Assembly (NCBI GenBank): GCA_013036105.1
Contig: JAAXCX010000006.1
Span: forward strand, 1-64,000
Direction: 5' to 3'
DNA: 64,000 nucleotides
Origin: Vulcanimicrobiota bacterium
GTDB lineage: Bacteria > Vulcanimicrobiota > Vulcanimicrobiia > Vulcanimicrobiales > Vulcanimicrobiaceae
Part shown: piece after piece, positions 8,856-18,800 of the stretch
Layout: the number at the start of each line of letters is the position of its first letter
Numbering within the stretch: the first letter of the stretch is position 1
The notes under the pieces: model-generated
Seen by the model: only the letters and a program-made list of their open reading frames with translations
Told to the model about the DNA's origin: nothing
Database searches by the model: none
Program-made: the position numbers and the translations under genes

Positions 8856-8884
8856 AGCGGGCTCGGAAGAGCCCGCTTTTTATT
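8856..8884 (+). terminator. Rho-independent terminator
   Basis: Perfect 9-bp stem, AGCGGGCTC at 8856-8864 and GAGCCCGCT at 8869-8877, with a GGAA loop and a T-rich tail. It ends the propeller lipoprotein transcript and abuts the stop codon of the convergent gene. Confidence 0.9.
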
Positions 8885-9804
8885 TACCCGGAACTGAAGC
8901 GCTCGAGAATCGTTTGCTGGGCTGCCGGATTCGCAAACACAAGCTGCGGTTTCGGCACCGGAACCGGCCGCCACATTTCGATGTGCTGGTAGGGAACGGA
9001 ACCGAGGTTGAGCGGCGTCAATAAACCGTTATCGTTGACATAATCCACCAGCATCATGATAAGCGTGTTGCCCAGCCCGTACTTTCCGTACGCTCGCGCG
9101 ATCAGACGTTTTTGGTTGACCGTCGTAAGCTCATATTGACCTGGAACACAGTAGTCGAGCGCAATTGTCGCATCGAGGTTGTCGCTTATCCGTGCGATAA
9201 CGAGCTGGCCGTGGTGCGCGAGCCATTGAAAATATTCGATTTCCACATTGAATCCGGACTGCTGCTCGCCTTTGCTTTTCCAGTACTCTTCGTAGTCGTA
9301 CTCGACTTCCGTATCCCATCTTATGATATCGTCCGCGGACGCGTCCGTGAGAACGCGGCACGTAAACTGTTCTTGCGTTTTTCGATAATTCCAATACTTG
9401 TCTCTTCGAAGACTGTCGTAATAAGCGTCCCGGCCGTTCTCGATCGGAACGATGTAGTCCGTTCGGCCAGCTGCGTCGTAAAAAATTCCGATTTCTTGGA
9501 GTCGACCGATCACCCGGTCGGGGAAAAAATTCGATTGGTCCGGGATCGAAGGCTCCAAGTCAACAATGATTCTGCCGTTCACCGTCACCGAAAACGGCAA
9601 AACCCAATCGTCTCCTTCGGCAACGAGTGATGCTGCTGCCAAATATTGCTCGGTACTTCTCGTCGCGCAGTTTTCGCAGATTCGTTTGAGGTTGAAATGC
9701 TCGCGGACATAGAGCGTGGGATCGCCCTGGCGAAGATCCTCGCCAAACATCCCCCAGAGCTTTTCGAGGCGCTGCTTGTTGTACGTTTCATGGATCTCGA
9801 CCAT
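8884..9804 (-). CDS. Putative acyltransferase (GNAT/FemAB-like), function uncertain
   Basis: A 306-residue soluble protein. The middle and C-terminal parts (YYDSLRRDKYWNYRKTQEQF, FQWLAHHGQLVIARI, IALDYCVPGQYELTTVN, then GLGNTLIMMLVDYVNDNG) resemble the layout of FemAB/BioF2-like acetyltransferase domains used in peptidoglycan or polysaccharide modification. The N-terminal third has a CENC pair. The assignment rests on general appearance rather than a decisive motif. It lies 16 bp downstream of the FkbM-like gene on the same strand, so the two are probably co-transcribed. Confidence 0.6.
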   Translation of the reverse strand: MVEIHETYNKQRLEKLWGMFGEDLRQGDPTLYVREHFNLKRICENCATRSTEQYLAAASLVAEGDDWVLPFSVTVNGRIIVDLEPSIPDQSNFFPDRVIGRLQEIGIFYDAAGRTDYIVPIENGRDAYYDSLRRDKYWNYRKTQEQFTCRVLTDASADDIIRWDTEVEYDYEEYWKSKGEQQSGFNVEIEYFQWLAHHGQLVIARISDNLDATIALDYCVPGQYELTTVNQKRLIARAYGKYGLGNTLIMMLVDYVNDNGLLTPLNLGSVPYQHIEMWRPVPVPKPQLVFANPAAQQTILERFSSG

Positions 9805-9820
9805 AGCGATCGATCAGCCC

Positions 9821-11158
9821 TCAGAGTTTCGCGCAGATGACATCGTCGAAAAAAACGCCCCAGGGTGAATCGGATGATGTGATGAGCTCACCAGGACCCG
9901 TGTTTTCCACCCAAACGTAAAGCCACACTGTAGCCCGCTCGATTCGCCGGTCCCGCGGAGAACTCGGGATCGTTACGGCTCCCCCCGTCTCTATATAATC
10001 GCCGGTAATGTGAGAAATGGAAGGCGTGGGCACATCCTGGTTACTGCCGTCGTCGTAGTACACTCTAAGAAAAATATAAGCGCCCCGCAAAAGGTTAGTG
10101 GGAGAAGCGGCCTCCTCGACCGTCTTTATGGAGGCGCCGACGCGCCACAACTCACCTTCCGAAACGCGCACCGGAGTCTGGTTTTCTATGGCGGCATATG
10201 GCGCTGGCCCCGGCGGGATCGGCTGACCGGGATTCATACCGACGTAAAGCGCGTTCTCGCCGCTGCGCTGCAAGCCGGTTCGCACTGCCAACGATACGTA
10301 AAACTGCGGCGCACAGACGACCGTTTGCCACCCTAAAGCCGGGTCTCGCGAACCTTCGCTCCACCCGCCGGGGATCGATTGGGGCGGCGCGACCCGGAGC
10401 TCCTCGAAATCGCCGTTTGCAATAGTCGTGGAAACGCCCGCATCCTGATGCGTCGCCGGTTTCGGGGAGGCCTTCGCACGAATAGCAGTGCACGCCAGCA
10501 CTGCGGGGCATCGCATCAGAAAGAATTGATACTCCGACATGGCCTCATAGAACGCGTCCTCTCCGGCCTTGTCTGTCAAGCGGCCCACGAAATTTCGCGT
10601 CATATCTAGCCACGCGGCGTAGTTTCGCGAAAAAATTTCCCGCTCGAGGCCGGTATTGACGTTGAGCAGATCGATGTGCTGAAAGCCGGCGCCGCGCACG
10701 AAGGCGCTGAGTTCGATTCCCATGACGTCCGGGGATTCGTCGCCGACCGGCGGCCGGACGATCGTGGCCCATTCACTGGCGCTTGTCGGCCCTTCCCGTA
10801 CGACGAGCGGGGCCGGTTCAGGCCAAATTGCCGCATTCACCAGGGTGACGCGGTCGGCATATGGAGCGAGATTGAAGCTGCACAAGTCGAAGTTTTTCTT
10901 ATCCGGCTCGATCGCGATAACGCGTGCATTCTTGTAGGTCGTTAGGTAGTAAAGCGACGTGTATCCCGCATACGCGCCGCAGTCGACGATGACTTCCGGG
11001 TTTCCGAAATCTAGGCCGGCGCAAGCGTATTCTTTTTTTACGAGGACGTCGCTGACGAACTCCAAGTCATCGGTATTGGTCCGGTAGTAGATAGGATTGC
11101 CGTCTAGCGAAAGGCCCAGTTCCCGGATCAGTTTCTGCACTTCCCACGAAGCGTTCAT
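9821..11158 (-). CDS. FkbM-like methyltransferase with C-terminal beta-rich domain
   Basis: A 445-residue protein. Residues about 50-230 match an FkbM-family methyltransferase: VIVDCGAYAGYTSLYYL is the SAM loop and VIAIEPDKKNF the acidic strand. The usual family motif near K-x-D-x-E-G reads LLNVNTGLEREIF here, so its charged residues are replaced, which may alter or abolish activity. Residues about 245-445 form a separate domain (NGDFEELRV, ENALYVGMNP, VFFDDVICAKL) that looks like a carbohydrate-binding beta sandwich. It is co-oriented with the acyltransferase-like gene, and a glycan substrate is plausible. Confidence 0.75.
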   Translation of the reverse strand: MNASWEVQKLIRELGLSLDGNPIYYRTNTDDLEFVSDVLVKKEYACAGLDFGNPEVIVDCGAYAGYTSLYYLTTYKNARVIAIEPDKKNFDLCSFNLAPYADRVTLVNAAIWPEPAPLVVREGPTSASEWATIVRPPVGDESPDVMGIELSAFVRGAGFQHIDLLNVNTGLEREIFSRNYAAWLDMTRNFVGRLTDKAGEDAFYEAMSEYQFFLMRCPAVLACTAIRAKASPKPATHQDAGVSTTIANGDFEELRVAPPQSIPGGWSEGSRDPALGWQTVVCAPQFYVSLAVRTGLQRSGENALYVGMNPGQPIPPGPAPYAAIENQTPVRVSEGELWRVGASIKTVEEAASPTNLLRGAYIFLRVYYDDGSNQDVPTPSISHITGDYIETGGAVTIPSSPRDRRIERATVWLYVWVENTGPGELITSSDSPWGVFFDDVICAKL

Positions 11159-11229
11159 CGCGGGGAGAGCGGAACCTGGTGGCGTTTGCCCTTCACGCCG
11201 AACGTGAGGACGAGCCGGAATGAGCTCGC

Positions 11230-13965
11230 TTAAACCGGCGCGGGGATCTTCTCAATCTCTTGCAGCTTCGCGAAAATCCGGTCTTCCGTAAACGGCAGCG
11301 CGGTGAAGCGCACGCCGGTCGCCGCTTTGAGCGCATTGCCGATTGCCGGTGCGACCGGATTGATCGTATTCTCGGCGATTGATTTTGCCCCTAAAGGTCC
11401 GATCGCGTCGTAGGTGTCGGCGAAGAAGATTTCGGTCACCGGCGCATCGGCAAAGGCCGGAATGCGGTAATTCCGCAGCTGAGCGTTGATCACGGCGCCC
11501 TTGTCGTTGTAAACCATCTTCTCCTGAAGCGCATAGCCGACGCCTTGCACGACGCCGCCGATACACTGGCCGCGCAGCTGATTCGGATTCATGACCGTTC
11601 CGGTGTCGACCGCTTCGGCGCTGAACAGAATCTGAATCTCGCCCGTGATGCGGTGCACCGCCAGCCGCACGCCATAGGCCATGAATGCAACGGTTCGGGG
11701 CGATCCATACGCTTTGCGGAACGCGGCCACGCGTTCGCCTTCCTTTTCGGCGGATGCGTACAACTCGGTGAGCGGCGTCCGGTGCCTGCCGTGCACGACA
11801 AACGTATCTTCGATCCGGCAATCTTCCGGTTTGCTTTTCGTCTTCTTGGCGGCGTACGAAACGATCTTCTCACGAAGCGCGCGCGCCGCGTTTTCGACCG
11901 CTTTGGTCGGCACCATCATGCCGACGCTGGCAAACGTCCCGCTATCGTACGGCGTCTTGTCCGTGTCGGAGTTGATGAACGAGACGCGCGATGTCGGGCA
12001 GTTCATGATCTGCGCAACGACCTGCTGCTGCGCCGTCACTAATCCGTTGCCGATCTCCACCGATCCGACGGTGAAGTGGTAACTGCCGTCTTCGAGCAGC
12101 GAGACTTCCGAACCGGATCGCTGCTCGGTTGGCGGCACGCAGTCCAACATGGAAATTGCCATCCCGCTGCCTTCGAGCCAATCGTCGCCTTCGGGCTTGC
12201 GCAGGCCGCGTCCACTGCGCAGCGCCTTTTCGATCGCATCGATGCATTGGTCGAGCCCGTAACTTCCCATCGTCAGGTCGGAAGACTCTTCCCAGATCGC
12301 TTCCATTTTGTCGGTCGCCCCCACGACGTTCTTACGGCGAAGTTCGATCGGATCGATCTTCAGCAAATCGGCCAACTCGTCGAGCGCCGACTCCATGGCG
12401 AACGTCGGCTGCGTCGTCCCATAGCCGCGGAAACCGCCGCCGCATTGCAAGTTGGTGTAGACAGCGTAGCCGTCGCCCTTTTTATTCGGGCACTTGTAGA
12501 TTGCCCACGGTCCGGACATACCATTGGCGAGCGTCTCGCCGCCGTGGTTCCCGTACGCGCCCGTGTTGGAGACAATGCGGTATTGTATCGCCGTCAGCGT
12601 TCCGTCTTTCTTGGCGCCGAGTTTCACGTGGATTTTCATCGGATGGCGCGTCGTTGCGCCGATGAACTGCTCTTCGCGCGTGAATTCCCACTTTACCGGG
12701 CGCCCCGTTTTCATCGTGGCAAAAAGCGTGAGATCCTCGCTCATCATGTCTTGCTTGCCGCCGAAACCGCCGCCGACGCGTTCGGTGAAGACGTGCAGAT
12801 CGGCCGGCATGATTCCAAAGAGGTAGCAGAGCCTGCCCTTCACGATGAACGGACCTTGCGAGCTGGTGCGCACGTGCAAACGTCCGTCGTCGCTGCGCCA
12901 CGCCAGGGACTGCATCGTTTCCAGATGGACGTGCTGCTGGCGCGGCGCATCATAATCGCCTTCGTAGATCGCGTCCGCCTCCGCGAAACCTGCGGCAACG
13001 TTGCCCACCTCGCCGTGCAGTTCGAGAAAAATATTTCTCTCGGGATGCAAGATGTGCGAGTCGATGCCGCGCTCGTGCAGCACCGGCGCGCCCGGAATCA
13101 TCGCTTCCTCCGGATCGAACACCGGAGTGAGCTCTTCGTAGGTGACCTCGACGTTTCGGCAACCTTCCTCGGCCGCGCCTTCGGTTTCAGCGACGACCGC
13201 AACGATACGCTGTCCAACAAAACGGGCGACGTTGTCGAGTAAATACGTATCGTCGGGATCGACGCGGTTATCTTCGTGAATTGCCGTCGTGTATGGACGG
13301 CGGGGAACGTCCTCCCACGTGTAGACCGCCACGACGCCGGGTACCGCCATTGCTTTGCTCTTATCGATCGAAACGATCTTCGCGAACGCGTGCGGCGACC
13401 GCAGCACTTTGAGGTGCAGCGTGCCGTCGGGCAGCGGAAGGTCGGTGGTATAGCGCGCGTGCCCCGTGACGATATCCCGCGCGAACGGATTGCGCACGCT
13501 GGCTCCGCTCGACCTTCCGGCGCGGTCGGTTTCGATGTTGGTCTTGCCTTCGAACGCATCGCGGATCGCGCCGTAACCCGTGCAGCGGCAGAGATTGCCT
13601 TTGAGCGAGTGCGGCAGATCGTTCTTCTGATCGCGGGTGAGCGCCGCGCCGGTCATAATCATGCCGGCCGTGCAGTAGCCGCACTGGAACGCTTGCGAAT
13701 CGAGGAACGCCTGCTGCATCGGATGCAGTTTGCCGTCGCGCTCGAGCCCCTCGAGCGTCGTGACTTCGCGGCCATCGGCGCGAAACGCGGGAAAGAGACA
13801 GCTGTGCACGGGTGTGTTGTCGACCCAGACCGTGCATGCGCCGCAATCGCCGGCATCGCAGCCCTTCTTCACGCTGTACCACCCGAGGTCGCGCAAAAAC
13901 ATGCGCAGACATTCGCCCGGCGGCGGCGAGGCCGAAAACTCCTTACCATTGACCTTGAGTTTCAT
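11230..13965 (-). CDS. Molybdenum hydroxylase: fused 2Fe-2S and Mo-cofactor subunits
   Basis: A 911-residue member of the xanthine dehydrogenase/aldehyde oxidoreductase family. Residues 1-75 are a plant-type ferredoxin domain (Cys36, 41, 44, 56); residues 80-150 hold the second 2Fe-2S cluster (CGYC at 95-98, CRC at 126-128). The rest is the molybdopterin domain with GGGFGGKQ, CGGGFRGYGTTQ and a C-terminal GAKSIAEN segment whose Glu is the candidate catalytic base. The small-large fusion resembles Desulfovibrio aldehyde oxidoreductase, which is about 907 residues. Unlike that enzyme it overlaps an FAD-subunit gene by 4 bp (ATGA). Substrate unknown: purine, aldehyde or heteroaromatic. Confidence 0.87.
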   Translation of the reverse strand: MKLKVNGKEFSASPPPGECLRMFLRDLGWYSVKKGCDAGDCGACTVWVDNTPVHSCLFPAFRADGREVTTLEGLERDGKLHPMQQAFLDSQAFQCGYCTAGMIMTGAALTRDQKNDLPHSLKGNLCRCTGYGAIRDAFEGKTNIETDRAGRSSGASVRNPFARDIVTGHARYTTDLPLPDGTLHLKVLRSPHAFAKIVSIDKSKAMAVPGVVAVYTWEDVPRRPYTTAIHEDNRVDPDDTYLLDNVARFVGQRIVAVVAETEGAAEEGCRNVEVTYEELTPVFDPEEAMIPGAPVLHERGIDSHILHPERNIFLELHGEVGNVAAGFAEADAIYEGDYDAPRQQHVHLETMQSLAWRSDDGRLHVRTSSQGPFIVKGRLCYLFGIMPADLHVFTERVGGGFGGKQDMMSEDLTLFATMKTGRPVKWEFTREEQFIGATTRHPMKIHVKLGAKKDGTLTAIQYRIVSNTGAYGNHGGETLANGMSGPWAIYKCPNKKGDGYAVYTNLQCGGGFRGYGTTQPTFAMESALDELADLLKIDPIELRRKNVVGATDKMEAIWEESSDLTMGSYGLDQCIDAIEKALRSGRGLRKPEGDDWLEGSGMAISMLDCVPPTEQRSGSEVSLLEDGSYHFTVGSVEIGNGLVTAQQQVVAQIMNCPTSRVSFINSDTDKTPYDSGTFASVGMMVPTKAVENAARALREKIVSYAAKKTKSKPEDCRIEDTFVVHGRHRTPLTELYASAEKEGERVAAFRKAYGSPRTVAFMAYGVRLAVHRITGEIQILFSAEAVDTGTVMNPNQLRGQCIGGVVQGVGYALQEKMVYNDKGAVINAQLRNYRIPAFADAPVTEIFFADTYDAIGPLGAKSIAENTINPVAPAIGNALKAATGVRFTALPFTEDRIFAKLQEIEKIPAPV

Positions 13966-14777
13966 GCCTCCAGCTCCTTGCGAATCTCTTCACCGAAACG
14001 GTACGTCAAATGCTTACGGTGCGGCGGCGAGCCGTGAACGTCGTCGAACCATAGCGAATCGGGAACGGCCGCGTCGATCGCATCGCGCACCTCGAACTCC
14101 GAGGGGCTGCCTTTGAATCGCATCTGCACGGGGCGCGCAGTCGCCGCCGTCACCGTAAGAATCAAATCGCCCGCGGGGGCGCGCGTCCCAATCAGCAGCA
14201 CCGCCGAGCGGCCGAGATGCGTCAGGGAAGAGCGCCGGAAGGCAAAGTTCTTCGAGAGCGCTTCCGCGGGCAGCCGGACGCTGCGCAGCAATTCGCCCGG
14301 CGCCAGCACGTTTTGGTGATTTCCCGTCACGAAATTGGTGGCGAGCACTTCGCGCGGTGCGCCGTCGCGCGGCCATAACGTCAAAACGCCCTCGAGCGCA
14401 ACAACAAGCGAGACCATCGGACTCGCGGGCAGCGACATGCAGACGTTACCGCCCACGGTCGCCTCGTTCCAAATCTTGAACGACGATAAGAACGAGCGGC
14501 AGCATTCGCCGATCAGCGGACCCGCGCGCCACTCCTTGGGCGGTCTGAAATCGTAAAGTTCGGCGATGCGGCAGGTCGCCGCAATCTCGAGTCCGTCTTT
14601 CCCGGCCGTCAGCGAAGGCCACCCCAACGTGTGCAGATCGATCAGCGTGTCAACGTGGACTTGCTGTTCGGAGAAGAGCCACGTTCCGCCGGCAAGCCAT
14701 GCGTAGCCGTCGCGCCACTGGCGTATTTCGTCCGCGGATTTCGGACGCTTGAGATCTTTGACGGTGTTGAGATTCAT
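13962..14777 (-). CDS. FAD-binding subunit of molybdenum hydroxylase (CoxM-like)
   Basis: A 271-residue flavin subunit that would pass electrons from the Fe-S clusters to an acceptor. The FAD pyrophosphate-binding segments are visible as WLAGGTWLF near residue 30 and ATVGGNVCMSLPASP near residue 110, both typical of CoxM/XdhB proteins; a C-terminal CO-dehydrogenase-flavoprotein-like domain follows. It overlaps the fused Fe-S/Mo subunit by ATGA and lies 27 bp downstream of the ABM-domain membrane protein, giving a three-gene operon. Confidence 0.85.
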   Translation of the reverse strand: MNLNTVKDLKRPKSADEIRQWRDGYAWLAGGTWLFSEQQVHVDTLIDLHTLGWPSLTAGKDGLEIAATCRIAELYDFRPPKEWRAGPLIGECCRSFLSSFKIWNEATVGGNVCMSLPASPMVSLVVALEGVLTLWPRDGAPREVLATNFVTGNHQNVLAPGELLRSVRLPAEALSKNFAFRRSSLTHLGRSAVLLIGTRAPAGDLILTVTAATARPVQMRFKGSPSEFEVRDAIDAAVPDSLWFDDVHGSPPHRKHLTYRFGEEIRKELEA

Positions 14778-14804
14778 GCGAGGGTTGCTTCCTTATAAGA
14801 GCCG

Positions 14805-15737
14805 TTACAGAACGCGCCAAAAAATCGCGACTTCGATCGCGTAGCCAAGTAAGACGGAGGCGGGGCCGGCGAACCTGATCCAACGCGGCAGGCCGTCCGG
14901 ATACAGCCACCAGCCAAACGCTTTAATGGCGACCAGCGGCATCAGCGGCCACGTAACCAGCCCGACGCTGATCGCATTGCCGATAATCGTGGCCAGCGCG
15001 GGATTGAGCACCGCCAAAAGACGCGGCGTCAAAAACTTCAGTTCTAGGGCCACGACCGGAAAGAGCATCAGCGTCACGAGCATCGCCGTTTTCCAATTGG
15101 GCGGCGATTGTCCGGTCACAGGATCCGGCGGCACCCAGCCCGGGAACGACGTGTCTACGTGCTGCACGACCACGTGATCGACGAGGTCTTCCGATTCTTT
15201 GAGCAACGCGGCGCGCTGCGGCGAGTTCAGCCACGCATTGAGTTTCTCGACCGTATCGAAGCGCAGCAGCGTCGTCCACACCGTTCCGCCCGGATCGGGC
15301 GGCTGAGTGTACGAGCCGCGGAAGCCCGGAAACGTGCCTTCCAATTTGTCCATGCGGTTGGCCCAATCGCGGTACTCGGCTTCCTTGCCGGCTTTGAGCT
15401 CGGTGACGATCACTTCGGTCGCGCTATTCTGCACGTAGAACTCGGTCGCGGCTCCGCCGGTCAGCTGCGTCACGCGGCCGCCTTCGACGAGCGGCGCAAC
15501 CTCCGCAATCAAGCTCCGGTAGGTCTCCGACGTTCGCCAGCGCCGCAATGCGTCAACGGACTCGAAACGCAGCGCGCCGACCCACTCTTCCTGATCGGGC
15601 GGCGCGGGCGGCCAGAATTCGCAACTCAACGCACCGCCGAACGAAAGCAACGCTTTCTGCAGACGCGGCGGCCACTGCGCGAAATCACTCTCGGCGCCCG
15701 CGCGCGGGCGCGCGCAAACCAGCAAGTTATTGGTCAC
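14805..15737 (-). CDS. Tandem ABM-domain protein with C-terminal membrane segments
   Basis: A 310-residue protein starting at a GTG. The first 200 residues look like two antibiotic-biosynthesis-monooxygenase-type dimeric alpha/beta-barrel domains (WVGALRFESVDALRRWRTSE and WTTLLRFDTVEKLNAWLNSP are equivalent strand-helix units). The C-terminal 90 residues are hydrophobic with about three membrane helices (AMLVTLMLFPVVALELKF, TIIGNAISVGLVTWPLMPLV, VLLGYAIEVAIFW). This layout is known in the COG3224 group. As first gene of the molybdenum hydroxylase operon it could be a membrane accessory or a substrate-handling protein; this is inference. Confidence 0.75.
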   Translation of the reverse strand: MTNNLLVCARPRAGAESDFAQWPPRLQKALLSFGGALSCEFWPPAPPDQEEWVGALRFESVDALRRWRTSETYRSLIAEVAPLVEGGRVTQLTGGAATEFYVQNSATEVIVTELKAGKEAEYRDWANRMDKLEGTFPGFRGSYTQPPDPGGTVWTTLLRFDTVEKLNAWLNSPQRAALLKESEDLVDHVVVQHVDTSFPGWVPPDPVTGQSPPNWKTAMLVTLMLFPVVALELKFLTPRLLAVLNPALATIIGNAISVGLVTWPLMPLVAIKAFGWWLYPDGLPRWIRFAGPASVLLGYAIEVAIFWRVL

Positions 15738-15784
15738 TGAACGATCACACGTTTGCTCGCGGAAACGCTCGCACGGGCGATCAA

Positions 15785-15818
15785 CAGTAATGCGATTACT
15801 GCACCGGTCGAACGACCG
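15785..15818. promoter_or_regulatory. Two adjacent palindromes upstream of the Mo-hydroxylase operon
   Basis: CAGTAATGCGATTACTG at 15785-15801 has perfect 7-bp arms around GCG, and CGGTCGAACGACCG at 15805-15818 has perfect 6-bp arms around AA. They lie 48-81 bp upstream of the GTG start of the operon at 15737, a position suited to transcription-factor operators. No regulator gene is adjacent, and no T-run follows, so they are not terminators. The 152-bp gap 15738-15889 holds no gene. Confidence 0.45.
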
Positions 15819-15889
15819 ATGCGCAAAAGGTGCGCCGCCAAGAACGATCCCTCCCTGCGCCCTAGTTTGGCGCTGGCCTGAATCAGCCT

Positions 15890-18800
15890 TTAGAGCCCGC
15901 CAACCCGGACGGCGCCGAGTGCCGGCGCGGTCTTCGTGGGCCGGACAAAGCGGTATTTTATGACTGAGACGCGTGTTGAATTGGCGCTGCTGACGAGCAA
16001 ATCGGAGCCGGCGGTGGTGTTTGTCGTTTCCACGCCGACGCCCGACGTCTGGGCGAACGGCCTGAAGCTCGCGATAAGCCCGAACGACGTCATGCGCTCG
16101 TGCGCGGATGGGTTATCTAAATACATCGGCGGCGCGCCCTGCAGCGCCGATCCGCTCGAATAGACTTTCACCAATCCGCCGGTGCGTTGGCCGGCCACGA
16201 TTGTTTCGGCGCCGCCGAGTCCCCCGGCCAACCAGCCGGTGCCCAACGAAACGCCGCCGCGGTACGCCGCGCCGAACGGAGCAAACGCCGCTGTTTCCTG
16301 GACGCGTGGAACGCCGGGCTTGCTGCCGACCGGCGTCATCAGCGAGAAAACAAAGACTTTCACCTGTGCCGGAGTTCCAGCGCCGGGAGCAGTGACGATG
16401 CTGTTGCGGCCGGTCATGAAATCGACAAAACCCGCCGCGACTATAACCCCGGAGCGATCGTTTGCGTACGGCACAAAAGCCGAAAACAATTGCGGAGCGG
16501 CGCCGGATTTGGGCGCGTGATAGATGTTGACGCGATCCGGAACGCCGGCCCCTGACCCCGCGATGATGTTGTCGGCGGCTCCGCCATCGATCTCGGCTGC
16601 CGCCACGCTAACGCCGTTGCGATCGCGCGAATCGAACGCCGTAAAGCGCGTCAAGACCGTTTCAAATGAAGGTTTGCCCGCAGTGGCTGCACCGGAATAC
16701 ACCGCGATGTCGGGACTATGCCCTTTGCCCGCGCCCGCGATCAGATCGAGCACGCCGTCACCGTTGACATCGCCCATTGCAACGCTCGGCAGGCTCGCCG
16801 ATCCCGGAAACGGCGTCACCGTGCGAATGAGGCGGTCGCCGTTGCCGTCGTAGATTTTTATCATCGCCGCATGACCGGCCGTTCCGGGAATTGCGATCGC
16901 GTACGACGAGACCGCCGGAATCACATTGATGAGCGCCATCAGACCGTTGTCTTCGTGGTTCAGGCGATGGCAGTGCATGACGTAAAGACCGGTGTACCCG
17001 ATGAAGTGCGTGCGCATCGAGAGCAAGCCGGGCGCGATGACGCTCTCTTCGGGTCCTAAGAGCGGAGCAGGAACGTTGGCGTTGTCCTCGCCCCACATTT
17101 CGACTCCGGTGCGCAAGCCGATGGTCGGATCGGAGAAGCTGGTGACTTGAAAATCGTTGACATGCACGTGGATCGGATGTTCGTCGTTATTGTGATTGAC
17201 GAAATCCCACTCTTCGACCGAGCCTAAACGGGGCTGGATGAGCGGAATGTTCGGGAACGCATTCCCACCGAACGCATAGACGAACGCCTTTGGATCCGAC
17301 ATGCTGGCGTGGTTGTTGAGAAATCCCCCGTTGATCAGCAGTTCGCGCTTGACGTCGGGCTTCACGCGCGAAAGATCTTCAAACGACGTGTAGGCGTGCA
17401 ACTTTTGTCCGGCGGCAAACGCCGTCGTTTGACCGGCGCCGGGCGCCGGTATCGCACGCACCAGAACTTGCGTAGGAAAAACGAAGAATCCATCGGCGTA
17501 ACTGATCGCCGATTGCTGGACCGTCAGCGTGCCGAGCTGCGCCGGCGGATTGGCGGTGCCGTTGTTGGTGTACAGGATGCCGGGCGCCGTCCGCGGCGTC
17601 TTCGATCGCCCGAGGGCAGGCATATCGAGCTGCAGGCCGCCTTTTTCCGGCATGGTAACCGCAATGGCGAAGCGCGATGCGGGCGGAATCGAAAGACGCG
17701 TGCCGCCGTAGGTTACGGGATAATGCACCGCCGTCGTCGGGTTTCCGTCCACACCGACGACCGCGATCTTCGGGTGCCGTCCTGTCGCCGTTTCGGTCAG
17801 TTCCACGGGCATGTAGGCGATGTCGCTAATATTTGCGAGCACCCAAATTTCGGTTTGTCCCGGCTTGATCTGCAAGACCGGTTGGAAAACGCCGTTCACG
17901 GTGAACTGAATGTCGCGATCGCGGTCGGGAAGATTGGGATTTGCGCGGATCGCCGTCCCGCCTTTGGCGTTCGGCGTAAACTGCTGCAGGTTGCTTGGAA
18001 TGAACTGAAAGAGCCCGCGATAGTTATGAATCGAGAGCGGCCCGGCGTACCAGACCGTGAAATAGCGCGTGCCCTTTTTCGATTGCAAGAAATTCACCGG
18101 CGCGAGCAGCGGGCGGTACGTTCCGTTGGCCAGCGCATTTCCGCGCGGCGCCGCCAGCGTGCTGACAAACTGCGGCCAATTCGGATCGTTCATCTGCGAT
18201 AGGCCATCCATCCGGTCGAAGACGACGTTGTACTGCAAAGCCATCGTGCGGATCGGAATGTGACGCGCGGTGACGACCGGCAGGTTGCCGTCCGTGCGCC
18301 CGATTTCGAGCAAGCCCGCCAGTCCGAAATAGGTTTGCGGCGTCGTTATCGTGTGCAAGTGGCTGTGATACCAGTACATGCCCTGCGGCATGTCGTTCGG
18401 AATATGGTACGTGTACGTGTTGGCCATGCCCGCGGGAATGTGCAGCAGCACGTTGTCGGAGTTGCCCATTGGGCTAGTGTGAATGCCGTGCACGTGCAAA
18501 TTCATCGGTGCTTGCGTTAACATTTGCGGATACGCCGGTACGGACTGACCCTTGGCCGTATACGCGGGATTGTAAAAGTCGCGAATCGTCAGTCCGGTCA
18601 GCGCGTTGTTGAGGTGAACGATCAGCGTCTGGCCCGGATACACGCGCAGCGTCGGCGCGGGGTAAAGATTGTCGCCCGACAGATGTCCGTTGGAAGCCGT
18701 GCCGCGATTCACCGTATAGGCGAAGAGCATCATATTTTTGAGCGGCCGCGCGACCGTGTTCAAACGCGCTTGGCTCTGATGCGCGGTCAGCGTGACTTCA

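Noticed and set aside
12076-13242. Long plus-strand open frame opposite the molybdenum hydroxylase
   Set aside because: It is the antisense shadow of the strongly coded Fe-S/Mo enzyme; the translation is Arg/Ala/His-rich with no family motif.
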